Origin: Clostridia bacterium
GTDB taxonomy: Bacteria > Bacillota > Clostridia > Oscillospirales > Acutalibacteraceae
Direction of reading: 5' to 3'
Length of the DNA: 64,000 nucleotides
Assembly: GCA_017503785.1 (NCBI GenBank)
Contig: JAFVSK010000011.1
Location: 1 to 64,000 of the forward strand
In this document: piece by piece, positions 42,361 through 50,817 of the stretch
Layout of the letters: every line of letters begins with the position of its first letter
Position numbering within the stretch: the stretch's first letter is position 1
Notes under the pieces: model-generated
Databases searched by the model: none
The model's input: the letters and a program-made list of their open reading frames with translations, nothing else
Told to the model about the DNA's origin: nothing
Program-made: the position numbers and the translations under genes

Positions 42361-44271
42361 TCAGCCGTAGTCCGAAACGGTAAGATATACAGGACCTGAA
42401 CCGTCCCACCAATCTAACCGCAGCTCAATGTGCTCGTCGTAGTATACCACGCCGGTCGTTGCGCTGCTGCGCCAATACGTTTCCACGTCGAGCTCGTTAT
42501 CCTCGTCGTCGGTCACGGTAAAGGTGGCGGCAATGGGGTGAGGACCGGTTGCTGCTTCGTATTCGGTTATTTTTTCAATATCAAAATACACATGCAGCCT
42601 GCCATTGGCGTCCATTTCATACTCCAGGTTGGTGATCTTCGCCATGGAGCGGCCCACATAATCCACGTAAATCGGTTGTTCACCGTTTAAGACCATCTCA
42701 AAGGCTTTCGCTTCGCCGTTAACAACACCACATTTGGTGCAATAGGGCGGGTCGACGAAGGTGGCTTCGGTGAAGGTGTGGGAGCAGCCATCGTTTTTGT
42801 GCGGCTGCACGTAGCCTGCCGGGCCGATATAGCACCAGCCCTTGGAATCGCGCACCCAACGGTTGGTGACCATATAGCCGTCCTCGTCCAAGTAGCACCA
42901 GCCCTTGCTGTCTTTTACCCAGCGGTTCGTGGCGCGGTGACCGTTGGCATCCATATAATACCAGCCGCCGTCGTCGATCATCCACCGGTTGGTAACCAGT
43001 CGCCCATTGGCATCAACATAGCACCAACCGACACTGTCTTGCACCCAACAGTCGGTAACGCAATAGCCGTCTTCGCCCACGTAGCACCAGCCCACCGAAT
43101 CCTTTACCCAGGCGTTGGTGGCCATGCTGCCGTCGCTGCCGAGGTAGCACCAGCCTTGGCTGTCTTTCATCCATTTGTTGGTCACCATATAGCCGTTGGC
43201 ATCTAAGAAATACCAGAGGCCTCCGTGCTTTTTCCACGTGTTTTTCAACATGCGGCCCTGTGCATTCATAAAGCACCAGCCCACGGAATCGCGCGCCCAG
43301 CCGTTGCACACCATGCTGCCGTTGCTGCCGAGATAGCACCAGCCCTGGCTGTCTTTCATCCATTTGTTGGTCACCCTATAGCCGTTGGCATCCAGATAGT
43401 ACCATTCGGGATTGTCGTACAGCCATGCGTTTTTGACCATTAATCCCTGCGCGTTCATATAGCACCAGCCGCGCGTATCACGCGCCCAACCGTTGCACAG
43501 CATATAGCCGTCGGCATCCAAATAGCGCCAGCCCTGCGAATCGCGCGCCCACGTGTTGGTGCACTTTTTACTGTTGCGGTAAAACACCCATTGGCCGCTT
43601 TCCTGCCGCCAGCCTTCGATGCGGTAGGCGTTGCAATCGTCGCAATACAAGTCGTAGCTGTTGCTGAAACGATGCTCCGTGGTATCGGTATAATCGTCGT
43701 AATAGTAGTCGCCGCACGAGCAGCTGTACACCGTGTAGCCCTGTTCGGTGCAGGTGGGCGGCACCGTTTCCGTTTTCTCGTAGGTGTGCATGTGCGGATA
43801 ATCCTGCAAAAACACGTAAAAGACATACTCGTTGGCTTTCGTAGTGTCGGCGTTTTTGAGTTCAATATAATAGGTGCCCGGCACAGCGTTTACGGAAATT
43901 TCCGCCATGTAAGCCCATCCGGCTCCCTCAACATAAACCAATTCCGTTTGCGTGGAGCGGAGCGAGACAGCGCCGTTATCCACTCCCATTTGCAAAAATT
44001 CATTGGAGCTGATAACGACAACGGACAAGATCTGCTCAACGGAAACACCGATCTTGAAATAGTCCACGTCGGTGCCGACAACATAACCGTTCACGGTGTA
44101 ATCGGATTCCACAACGTCTGCCAATGGGCGAGTGTTGTTGTTTTCCCGCTCGGCCATTTCGTGATCGCCCACCGCGGCGGAGGCCGGTATGGAAAAACAC
44201 AACAGACAGGAGGTCAACAGTGTCAGACACAAAACTACCGACACAATGCGAAAAAACAGATTCTTTTTCAT
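42361..44271 (-). CDS. secreted protein with 13 choline-binding-like cell-wall repeats
   Basis: 636 residues. Signal peptide (MKKNLFFRIVSVVLCLTLLT to about SASAA-like site ASA near 34). An N-terminal domain (NNTRPLADVVESDYTVNGYV, YFKIGVSVEQ, PGTYYIEL) resembles a bacterial pre-peptidase C-terminal beta sandwich; a Cys-bearing linker follows (PTCTEQGYTVYSCSCGDYYY). Then 13 repeats of about 21 residues of the CW_binding_1 kind, such as KWMKDSQGWCYLGSNGSMV, which bind choline or sugar groups of the wall in other Bacillota. A final 110-residue domain has no recognised family. No catalytic domain is seen, so it may be structural or adhesive. It follows its likely AraC regulator. Confidence 0.88.
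   Translation of the reverse strand: MKKNLFFRIVSVVLCLTLLTSCLLCFSIPASAAVGDHEMAERENNNTRPLADVVESDYTVNGYVVGTDVDYFKIGVSVEQILSVVVISSNEFLQMGVDNGAVSLRSTQTELVYVEGAGWAYMAEISVNAVPGTYYIELKNADTTKANEYVFYVFLQDYPHMHTYEKTETVPPTCTEQGYTVYSCSCGDYYYDDYTDTTEHRFSNSYDLYCDDCNAYRIEGWRQESGQWVFYRNSKKCTNTWARDSQGWRYLDADGYMLCNGWARDTRGWCYMNAQGLMVKNAWLYDNPEWYYLDANGYRVTNKWMKDSQGWCYLGSNGSMVCNGWARDSVGWCFMNAQGRMLKNTWKKHGGLWYFLDANGYMVTNKWMKDSQGWCYLGSDGSMATNAWVKDSVGWCYVGEDGYCVTDCWVQDSVGWCYVDANGRLVTNRWMIDDGGWYYMDANGHRATNRWVKDSKGWCYLDEDGYMVTNRWVRDSKGWCYIGPAGYVQPHKNDGCSHTFTEATFVDPPYCTKCGVVNGEAKAFEMVLNGEQPIYVDYVGRSMAKITNLEYEMDANGRLHVYFDIEKITEYEAATGPHPIAATFTVTDDEDNELDVETYWRSSATTGVVYYDEHIELRLDWWDGSGPVYLTVSDYG
42800..43625 (-). repeat. 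13 tandem 63-bp cell-wall-binding repeats
   Basis: In-frame repeats of about 21 codons with invariant GW and aromatic positions. Some units recur in sets of three (KWMKDSQGW, then GWARDSVGW, then TWKKHGG), a sign of block duplication. Confidence 0.82.
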
Positions 44272-44311
44272 ACTCGTCACTCCTTTTGTTAATTTGGGCG
44301 GTTACAAGTTC

Positions 44312-44340
44312 ATTATAAACAATAAAAAGCAAAGAGTCAA
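44312..44340 (-). promoter_or_regulatory. promoter of the cell-wall-binding repeat gene
   Basis: On the minus strand TTGACT and TATAAT are 17 bases apart. The -35 overlaps the stop codon of the upstream AraC gene. Confidence 0.75.
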
Positions 44341-45215
44341 TAAATTTCTGCCTCATTCCCTGCCGTGTGACCGTTCTTCAGTGAGAGCTGGTAGTGCTTC
44401 GGCGTGGTTCCCATGTATTTTTTATAGAGTCGAAAGAAGTTGGAATAGTTTTGAAAGCCTACCTTAAAATGCGCTTCTTCGATACTCATTCCTTGGCGAA
44501 CGAGCTCGTTAAACCGATGCAGACGGCGCAACGTCACGTACGTCCACAGCGACAACCCCACGTGTTCTTTAAACCGGTGCGACAAATACGAGCGATCCAC
44601 GAAAAACCGCTTGGCAACGTCGTCGACCGACAGCTCCTGTGCAAACGCTTCGTTCAAATACAGAAGCACGCGGTCGATCAGCGGGTCGCTGCTTTGGGCC
44701 GCACTGTCGGCACCGAGCGGTCCCAGCCGTTTTAGCTTAACCAGCAGTTCGGTGATTTTGCAAAGTATCATCACCGCGCCGTCCTCCGCGGGCTGTTTGG
44801 CCCAAAATAGAATCTGTTCCATCAGCACGTCCAGTCCGTTGTGTGACACGACCTCAGCGGCGATGCGGTTTTGCTCACCTTGAAACGGAGCTGCCAATGC
44901 AGCGGCATTGCACGGAAGCCCTTGCAGGGCGATCGGTTTCCAGTGCAGTACGATACGCTCGTGAAAGGCGTTTCCCTCCACCTCGCAATGAAATAGCGCC
45001 GTTGGGTCCAGCAACACCATATCGCCTGCGCAAAAATCGTATCGCCTACCGTTGATCTTTATCGTGCCGCTGCCATGCTTTAAGTAGAATAAAATAAAAT
45101 GCGCGGTGGTGTGGGGATAATCCAGCGTGGAATCCTCGGCCGAAAAGCCCGCGGTGTGCGTAACGTAATAGCCGTGCTTTGAAAAATAGTTATCTTTTTG
45201 GTATGTTGCCAGCAT
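44337..45215 (-). CDS. AraC-family transcriptional regulator
   Basis: 292 residues. N-terminal cupin sensor (HFILFYLKHGSGTIKINGRRY, GDMVLLDPTALFHCEVEG), a linker, and a C-terminal pair of helix-turn-helix units (SVDDVAKRFFVDRSYLSHRF and IEEAHFKVGFQNYSNFFRLYKKYMGTTPKHY, shown in parts). TTGGAGGTG precedes the ATG. It lies 65 bases upstream of the cell-wall-binding protein gene in the same direction, which has its own strong promoter and may be the target. Such regulators usually sense sugars. Confidence 0.93.
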   Translation of the reverse strand: MLATYQKDNYFSKHGYYVTHTAGFSAEDSTLDYPHTTAHFILFYLKHGSGTIKINGRRYDFCAGDMVLLDPTALFHCEVEGNAFHERIVLHWKPIALQGLPCNAAALAAPFQGEQNRIAAEVVSHNGLDVLMEQILFWAKQPAEDGAVMILCKITELLVKLKRLGPLGADSAAQSSDPLIDRVLLYLNEAFAQELSVDDVAKRFFVDRSYLSHRFKEHVGLSLWTYVTLRRLHRFNELVRQGMSIEEAHFKVGFQNYSNFFRLYKKYMGTTPKHYQLSLKNGHTAGNEAEIY

Positions 45216-45239
45216 CGTTTCACCTCCAAATACAGCAGT

Positions 45240-45268
45240 ATTGTACAATAAAATTACAATAAAGTCAA
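45240..45268 (-). promoter_or_regulatory. promoter of the AraC gene
   Basis: On the minus strand TTGACT and TACAAT are separated by 17 bases, 25 bases before the ATG. Confidence 0.7.
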
Positions 45269-45316
45269 TTTTATATTCTTTTTTTGGTGTTGTATACTGG
45301 CAGTGAGGTGATACCC

Positions 45317-46135
45317 GTGTACGATCTGCATACCCACAGCACCAATTCCGACGGTAAGTATTCCGTGGACGATATGTGCCGCGCGGCGTTAGAAAAAGGC
45401 TTGCGCGGTATTGCGCTGACCGATCACGCCGATATGTATGTGTTTGAGGAGCGCGATACCCTAAATAAGATGACACAGGCGGGCATTGATCTGCGCGCTG
45501 CAAAGGAGGCGTATCGCGGGAAGCTTCAGGTGTTTTTCGGCGTGGAGCTGGGGGAATATTTGATGGCCCCCGACAAGGCCGAGCAAATTTTGACACTGAA
45601 CGATTACGACGTGGTGCTGTATTCCGAGCATTTTGTTCCCGCCGCCAAGTGGGATAAGTCGTACAACCGTATTGTATGTGACGAGTCGGTCAGCGATGAG
45701 GATATCCGCGACTATATGAAATTGTACTTTGATCTGCTGAACAATACCGTAACGGCGTTTGACTACGACGTGCTGGCGCACATTTCCTGCCCCGCACGCT
45801 ACATAACGGGGCGGCAAAAGCGAGCCACCAACGTGATGCTGTATGAAAAAACCATTACTGAGATCTTGAAAAAGATCATCGACCGCGACATTGCCTTGGA
45901 ATGGAACACCTGCGGTAAATACTGCGAATCGTTTGGCTATTATGATGCGCAAAATGAGGAGATCTTTCAGTTGTACCGTGCACTTGGCGGCAGTAAGGTG
46001 ACCTTAGGCAGCGATGCCCACAACGTTGGCGGTATCGGCCGCGGCTTTGCCGAAACCAAAGCGCAATTGAAGGCCATGGGCTTTGACAATTACTATTATT
46101 ACGAAAACCGTAAGGCGGTTGCCGTAAAGCTGTAA
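45317..46135 (+). CDS. PHP-domain phosphoesterase, histidinol-phosphatase-like
   Basis: 272 residues from a GTG start with GAGGTG upstream. Metal-binding motifs of the PHP family are intact: DLHTHSTNSDG at the N-terminus, LTDHADMY, the histidine of LYSEHFVP, LAHISCPARY and the terminal SDAHNVGGIG. The C-terminal GRGFAETKAQLKAMGF resembles HisK-type histidinol phosphatases, but no his genes are near; other PHP phosphatases act on diverse substrates. It is the first of a three-gene unit with an alkaline-phosphatase-fold gene 12 bases downstream. Confidence 0.88.
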   Translation: MYDLHTHSTNSDGKYSVDDMCRAALEKGLRGIALTDHADMYVFEERDTLNKMTQAGIDLRAAKEAYRGKLQVFFGVELGEYLMAPDKAEQILTLNDYDVVLYSEHFVPAAKWDKSYNRIVCDESVSDEDIRDYMKLYFDLLNNTVTAFDYDVLAHISCPARYITGRQKRATNVMLYEKTITEILKKIIDRDIALEWNTCGKYCESFGYYDAQNEEIFQLYRALGGSKVTLGSDAHNVGGIGRGFAETKAQLKAMGFDNYYYYENRKAVAVKL

Positions 46136-46147
46136 AGGAGTGTTTTT

Positions 46148-46954
46148 ATGAATACCACCTCGCTGGACGTTGTTGCCGCATCGCTTTGCCGCATTATGGG
46201 CATTGAGGCACCTGCCAAGGCTGCCGCACCGAGCCCCGCCATGCTGGAATATGCCGACACCGTGTTTGAGGGCGCCGCTGCCGACCGTGTGCTTATGTAC
46301 AATCCCGATGCGATCGGACAATGGATCTTTGAAAAATATCCGACGCTGTTTAAAGAAGCGGTGGCCCGTACCGAGCTGCAGCTGCCGCTGCGTTCACCGA
46401 TGCCGAGCGTTACACCCGTGTGCTTTGCCTCCATGTATTCCGGCCTGCAGCCGGAGGAGCACGGTATCCAAAAATACGAAAAGCCCACGCTGCAGGCGGA
46501 AACCGTTTTCGACACCGCCATTCGCGCGGGAAAGAAGGTGGCGATCGTGGCGTATCACACCTGCACCATTTCCAAGATCTTCCGCGAGCGCGATATGGAG
46601 TATTTCACCTACGGCACGTTGGAGGAGGTTCACGCTAAGGTGGCCGAGCTCATCATCAACGATACCTACGACCTTATTGTTGTCCACGCCTGGAATTACG
46701 ATTCCGTTATGCACAAGTTCGGCCCCGAAAGCGTGGAAGCGCTGTCGGAGGCGCGTGTCAATTCCGAGGCCTACGCCCTGCTTGATGCCCTCGTTCAAAC
46801 CTACTGGACAAAGCACAACGTTTTTATGGGGTTTGCCATGGATCACGGCTGCCACGAGATCGGCGGCGACTGCGGCTCGCATGGGCTGGATATGCCGGAG
46901 GATCTGAATATTGTGCATCTTTACAAGGCTTATAAAAAGAAAATCGGCGGGTGA
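46148..46954 (+). CDS. alkaline-phosphatase-superfamily phosphodiesterase-like protein
   Basis: 268 residues, no signal peptide. MPSVTPVCFASMYSGLQPEEHGI carries the nucleophile threonine region, and MDHGCHEIGGDCGSHGLDM holds metal-ligand histidines typical of nucleotide pyrophosphatases and related phosphodiesterases. LIVVHAWNYDSVMHKFGP fits the central metal site. AAAGGAGTG precedes the ATG. Shorter than secreted family members, so a soluble cytosolic enzyme is likely; the substrate is unknown. Its stop overlaps the leader of the C39-like gene. Confidence 0.85.
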   Translation: MNTTSLDVVAASLCRIMGIEAPAKAAAPSPAMLEYADTVFEGAAADRVLMYNPDAIGQWIFEKYPTLFKEAVARTELQLPLRSPMPSVTPVCFASMYSGLQPEEHGIQKYEKPTLQAETVFDTAIRAGKKVAIVAYHTCTISKIFRERDMEYFTYGTLEEVHAKVAELIINDTYDLIVVHAWNYDSVMHKFGPESVEALSEARVNSEAYALLDALVQTYWTKHNVFMGFAMDHGCHEIGGDCGSHGLDMPEDLNIVHLYKAYKKKIGG

Positions 46955-46959
46955 GATTT

Positions 46960-48573
46960 ATGAAAACTTGGAAACTGTGGTTAACGATCGGCATTATCTG
47001 TTGTCTTTTGGTGAGCACCGTTGCTGTCGTGTATATCAACGGACGCGACACGCGCGCTCCTCTGCACTTAATCTTAAATGATGACAGCAGCTACGGCGGA
47101 TCCTTATCAAAAGAGCTGTACGGTGAGGGAGCACCCTTAAACGGAGAATATGACGTAACAAAATCCGACTATTACACCGTTAACAACGATTTTTACGAAA
47201 TGACCTCCACGGAGGAGCGCGTGATCTTTCCGCACTTTTCCTCCTACCAGCAAACCATGCAGGACAGCAGTGGTTTAGCCTGCCTGTTGATGCTGTTGCA
47301 CTATATGGGCGAGGATGTGAAAACCACCTACAGCGAGCTCGCTTTAGTCAAACGGTATGAAGAGGTAAACGGCACCACCGTGTACGGAAACGGCACCACG
47401 GCAGCCGGTTTGATCGCGTTGGTGAACGATTTAAATCTGGGCTACACGGCCGAGGACGTCGGCGTTGTTCCCGAATCAAAAAACGGCACGAAAACATTTC
47501 TCCAAAACTGCATTAAAGAAGGTAAGTTCGTTTTCGTGCGGTATCAGTCCCCTGTTGGCTACGGCTGGAAAATTGTCATTGGCTACGACACGTTAGGCAC
47601 GGTTAAGAACACACGTACCGAGGAATACACGGATGCGTTCGGTGACGACGTGCTGATCTTTGCCGAACCATACGACGGCTTCGATCACCGCCAAGACGGC
47701 TACGTTACCGAGCGGGCACAGGATTTTCAGGTTTGGTGGCGCGATATGGCCGTTGATGGAACCGTTAACGAAATCTACAGCTACATGGTGGTTGATCCGC
47801 ACCGTGAGATCACGTTTGATTATCAGCCTGTAGATGAAACCGTAAAGCAAAAGCTTTACAAGCTGCATCTGCCCTTGAATCCCGACGGCACCTACGGCGG
47901 AACCCGCGATTACGACAAATATGGCAGCATTACCAGCGGCAGAGGCTGGTGGAATCACACCGAATCGAATTATTATAAGATCAACGACTTTTACAACATG
48001 GGCAGCAAGGGCTCCCGCGTAATGCTGAAGAATTACACCATTTTGCAGCAAACCATGCATTCCTCCTGCGGCATCTGCGCCGTGGGATCTATATTGAAGT
48101 ATTACGGCACGGAGAAGGACTCCTACTACGACCTTGAAGTATCGTATTTGAACGAATACGAAGAGGTCAACCGCACGCAGGTAAAGGGCAAGGGCTCTAC
48201 CGTGTTGAGTCATACTCTTGCATTGGCAAATCGGGGCTACACCGCAACACACAATTCCACCGCCAAAGGCACGACACCCACTCATACCACTTACGAAAGC
48301 TATGCTGCGTTTATGCGGTCACAGCTGCTGGAGGGACGACCGGTGGCCGTATCCACCTTCCTCGGCAGCGGACATTTTATCGTCGTGATCGGTTTTGACG
48401 ATATGGGTACCGACTATATCTATGACGACGTGATCGTCACGGCCGACCCTTGCGATTATTGGGACGGCTATCAAGACGGCTACAACGTATTCCCCGCCAC
48501 CAAATTTTTCCGTCAACATACTAATTCAAAATATAACGCACTGCAAAACTATCTGGTCATTGACAAAAAATAA
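46960..48573 (+). CDS. secreted protein with two tandem C39-like peptidase domains
   Basis: 537 residues with an N-terminal hydrophobic anchor (LWLTIGIICCLLVSTVAVVYI). Two similar halves of about 240 residues: both begin with YGG, TKSDYYTVNNDFY-like or ESNYYKINDFYNM, then QQTM. The second has the cysteine of C39 peptidases in HSSCGICAVGSILKYYG, a histidine in GHFIVVIGFDDMG and an aspartate in VTADPCDYWDGY. In the first copy the cysteine position reads SGLACLL (serine) and the histidine is also not preserved (YGWKIVIGYD), so it looks inactive. Family C39_2 may cleave or bind peptides. The ATG at 46960 is only 5 bases beyond the previous stop. Confidence 0.86.
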   Translation: MKTWKLWLTIGIICCLLVSTVAVVYINGRDTRAPLHLILNDDSSYGGSLSKELYGEGAPLNGEYDVTKSDYYTVNNDFYEMTSTEERVIFPHFSSYQQTMQDSSGLACLLMLLHYMGEDVKTTYSELALVKRYEEVNGTTVYGNGTTAAGLIALVNDLNLGYTAEDVGVVPESKNGTKTFLQNCIKEGKFVFVRYQSPVGYGWKIVIGYDTLGTVKNTRTEEYTDAFGDDVLIFAEPYDGFDHRQDGYVTERAQDFQVWWRDMAVDGTVNEIYSYMVVDPHREITFDYQPVDETVKQKLYKLHLPLNPDGTYGGTRDYDKYGSITSGRGWWNHTESNYYKINDFYNMGSKGSRVMLKNYTILQQTMHSSCGICAVGSILKYYGTEKDSYYDLEVSYLNEYEEVNRTQVKGKGSTVLSHTLALANRGYTATHNSTAKGTTPTHTTYESYAAFMRSQLLEGRPVAVSTFLGSGHFIVVIGFDDMGTDYIYDDVIVTADPCDYWDGYQDGYNVFPATKFFRQHTNSKYNALQNYLVIDKK

Positions 48574-48580
48574 GTGTGTT

Positions 48581-48612
48581 AAACCCCCGAACGTTTTCAC
48601 ATTCGGGGGTTT
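48581..48612. terminator. bidirectional terminator after the C39-like gene
   Basis: AAACCCCCGAA and TTCGGGGGTTT flank a 10-base loop, followed by a T run on the plus strand and A-rich sequence on the left. Confidence 0.88.
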
Positions 48613-48626
48613 CCTTTTTCCCAAAA

Positions 48627-49538
48627 TCAGTCTATGGTAATTGTAATATTGCCCGTGTCGGTGCTGACCTCACATTTGCCGCCGGTTACCGTTTGGGGAA
48701 CCTTTATGCGGCCGGTATCGGTTTGAGTTATGAACACTTTGTCGCTCAGCAAGCTGCCTTTCACCTTGCCGGTATCGGTTTCTATGGAAAGCTCGGCAGC
48801 ATCGCAGCGTTCAAATATTACGTCGCCCGTCGATCTCTTGACAGAAACCGTTTCCGCGGCAATAACGTCTTTCAAAAAGATATCGCCGGTATCGCCGCTT
48901 GACAGAACACTTTTACAGGCAACATCGCGGAGTATCACTCTGCCTGTGGAAACGGAAAGGTCCAGTGCGCCGGCGGTGATATTTTCTACAAGGATATTCC
49001 CCGTGTCGGTTTTTATCTTCATCGCTTCGGAAGCAGAGGCATACACCTCAACGTCGCCCGTGCTCAAGGAAATATCAACCGTGTTGAAATCAAAATCCTT
49101 CGGTATTTCAATATCTCCGGTGCTTTCCTTAATGAAAAGCGATGCGTATTTCGTTTCGGGCAGATATACCGCTATCTTGGGGGCATCAAAGCGCAGCCCG
49201 ATATATCCGATGAAGTCGCTTACCGATCTCTCATCCATCAATTCCACGGTGAGTGTGCCGTCTTTCACGGTGACCGTATGCGTTGCACGCGCTTCCTCAC
49301 GGCACACCACGCGGCACGTTTCCTTTTCCGACAAGACAAACACAATGTCGGCGGTATCGGTATTCATAGAGATACCGTTAAATTCTTCGTGGATTTCGTG
49401 GGTGTTGGTTTCGTAGGTAACCGTTGACAGCTTCATAAAATCCCAGTTCAGCGTTGCCATGACACTCGCAAAGAGGATGCTGCCAAGCAGCACCAACGAA
49501 GCTGCAATAATCAGCCACACCGCTGTTTTTGTTTTCAT
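48627..49538 (-). CDS. DUF4097-family beta-helix protein
   Basis: 303 residues. One N-terminal helix (TAVWLIIAASLVLLGSILFASV), then a repetitive beta structure with repeating STGDVEV, DTGNILVE, STGRVILR, STGDVIFE, DTGKVKGS motifs about every 20 residues, the mark of the DUF4097 putative-adhesin family. It is downstream of DUF1700 and PadR genes with a 4-base ATGA overlap; this trio is common in Bacillota and thought to respond to envelope stress, the role being unproven. Confidence 0.88.
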   Translation of the reverse strand: MKTKTAVWLIIAASLVLLGSILFASVMATLNWDFMKLSTVTYETNTHEIHEEFNGISMNTDTADIVFVLSEKETCRVVCREEARATHTVTVKDGTLTVELMDERSVSDFIGYIGLRFDAPKIAVYLPETKYASLFIKESTGDIEIPKDFDFNTVDISLSTGDVEVYASASEAMKIKTDTGNILVENITAGALDLSVSTGRVILRDVACKSVLSSGDTGDIFLKDVIAAETVSVKRSTGDVIFERCDAAELSIETDTGKVKGSLLSDKVFITQTDTGRIKVPQTVTGGKCEVSTDTGNITITID

Positions 49539-50137
49539 TGCGCTTCCTCCTTCCCCATAAAGCAATGCTTGACCCATAGGGCCGCTTTCTTGGTGAGGAT
49601 CACCATACCATCGGTTGCCGCCTTGCATCCGTAGAACACAAAAATAGACAGTCCCGCGCAAACCATTCCCGCAGCAAGCATTGCCAAACCCGAAGCACCG
49701 TTACCGCCTACGGTGAAAACGGCACCCGCCAACACCCCACCAACCGAACAGGCGGCCGGTGCCGCAAAAACGGCCCACAGGGCAATCACCACCGCCCACA
49801 GCGAAACGTAAAGTGAGAGAATTACGGAAACAGCGGCAACACCCAAGGAAAGCCAGATCGGCGAGCCCAAGACCAAAAGCACGATCTCGCCTGCGCTCAT
49901 CCGTCTTTTCGGTTTGATTTTTTCTTTCGCGATTTTCGTAAGCGGCGTTTCCGCAACCGCGTGTTCAACAATTTCTTGGACGGAACCCACTGCCGCAACC
50001 GCTTCCTCCTCGGAAAGGCCTTCCTCTTTTCGGTCCTCGATCATTTCGCTGTAAAACGTCACGCGTTCCGCCAGATCCTCCTGCGGCAATCCCGATAAGC
50101 CCTTGCGCAGCTGTGTAAGAAACTCTCGTTTATTCAT
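49535..50137 (-). CDS. DUF1700-family membrane protein
   Basis: 200 residues. N-terminal cytoplasmic domain (KREFLTQLRKGLSGLPQEDL, YSEMIEDRKEEGLSEEEAVA) followed by four to five membrane helices, as in DUF1700 proteins that accompany PadR regulators. The ATG at 50137 has AAGGAGG 6 bases upstream; the ATG two codons earlier is too close. It overlaps both neighbours by a few bases, so the operon is tightly coupled. Confidence 0.9.
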   Translation of the reverse strand: MNKREFLTQLRKGLSGLPQEDLAERVTFYSEMIEDRKEEGLSEEEAVAAVGSVQEIVEHAVAETPLTKIAKEKIKPKRRMSAGEIVLLVLGSPIWLSLGVAAVSVILSLYVSLWAVVIALWAVFAAPAACSVGGVLAGAVFTVGGNGASGLAMLAAGMVCAGLSIFVFYGCKAATDGMVILTKKAALWVKHCFMGKEEAQ

Positions 50138-50447
50138 TGCCATCCTCCTTGGTTACAAATCGGTATATGGATACGATCTCTTGCCATTCCGCCTTGAACT
50201 CTTCAATGCGCTTGTGGCCTTCGTCGGTAATGCGGTAATACTTTCGGAGGCGGCCGCCGTGCTCTGCCGTGCGAACCGTCAGCATATCGGCCGCTTCCAA
50301 ACGCTTCAGAATGGTATATAAGGTTGATTCGGAAAGCTCAATATACGGCTTCATATCTTTGATGATCTTATAGCCATACGAGTCTTCGCTTTTGATCGCG
50401 GCTAAAACGCAAACGTCTAAAAGCCCTCGCTTCAACTGAATATCCAT
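50130..50447 (-). CDS. PadR-family transcriptional regulator
   Basis: 105 residues with a winged helix: KRGLLDVCVLAAIKSEDSYG, ESTLYTILKRLEAADMLTV, GGRLRKYYRITDEG, then a short C-terminal helix for dimerisation (subfamily s1). It heads the PadR-DUF1700-DUF4097 operon. GGGAGGTATTAT precedes the ATG. An inverted repeat CATAATAC/GTATTATG in the promoter is the probable autoregulatory operator. Confidence 0.95.
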   Translation of the reverse strand: MDIQLKRGLLDVCVLAAIKSEDSYGYKIIKDMKPYIELSESTLYTILKRLEAADMLTVRTAEHGGRLRKYYRITDEGHKRIEEFKAEWQEIVSIYRFVTKEDGNE

Positions 50448-50463
50448 ATAATACCTCCCTTTA

Positions 50464-50500
50464 CATAATACATCGTATCACGAGGTATTATGTTTGTCAA
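50464..50500 (-). promoter_or_regulatory. padR promoter and inverted-repeat operator
   Basis: On the minus strand TTGACA and TACGAT are 17 bases apart. CATAATAC and GTATTATG (50464-50471, 50485-50492) surround the -10, a good match to ATAC-GTAT PadR operators. Confidence 0.75.
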
Positions 50501-50515
50501 TATCCTCACAAAATA

Positions 50516-50551
50516 AAGCGGTGCTGAAAGCCATGGCTTTCAGCACCGCTT
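50516..50551 (-). terminator. tRNA-Arg terminator
   Basis: An 18-bp perfect stem (AAAGCGGTGCTGAAAGCC and its complement) around a 2-base loop starts right after the CCA end and is followed by TTTATTTT on the minus strand. Confidence 0.88.
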
Positions 50552-50628
50552 TGGCGCGCCCAAAGGAATTCGAATCCCCGACCTTCCGCTTAGGAGGCGG
50601 ACGCTCTATCCAACTGAGCTATGGGCGC
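50552..50628 (-). tRNA. tRNA-Arg (anticodon CCT)
   Basis: 77 bases with the acceptor GCGCCCA pairing TGGGCGC, D-arm AGCTCAGTTGGATAGAGC, anticodon stem TCCGC/GCGGA with loop CTCCTAA giving anticodon CCT (reads AGG), T-arm GGGGATTCGAATTCCTT, discriminator G and a genome-encoded CCA. A strong promoter lies about 50 bases upstream. Confidence 0.96.
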
Positions 50629-50678
50629 TTATACGATACACGTCAAACAGAGAATCCTCCGTGTTGCCGTGTTGTTTT

Positions 50679-50707
50679 ATTATATCTCACGCAAGTGCGG
50701 TTGTCAA
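50679..50707 (-). promoter_or_regulatory. tRNA-Arg promoter
   Basis: Perfect TTGACA and TATAAT elements on the minus strand, 17 bases apart. Confidence 0.85.
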
Positions 50708-50817
50708 CGATTGGCGCTCCAAATACTTCCTCACACTTTTTTCGACAAGAGGTTGTTTTTTTCGCAAAAAGGGTGTATACTGGAACAAGTAATCTTTCAA
50801 AAAGGGGTCCTACATAT

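Noticed and set aside
45216..45596. N-terminal extension of the AraC regulator at 44337
   Set aside because: It overlaps the divergent PHP gene; the inner ATG has TTGGAGGTG and a promoter.
50494..50817. N-terminal extension of the DUF3048 lipoprotein by 108 codons
   Set aside because: It would run across the tRNA-Arg gene and place the signal peptide in the middle of the protein.
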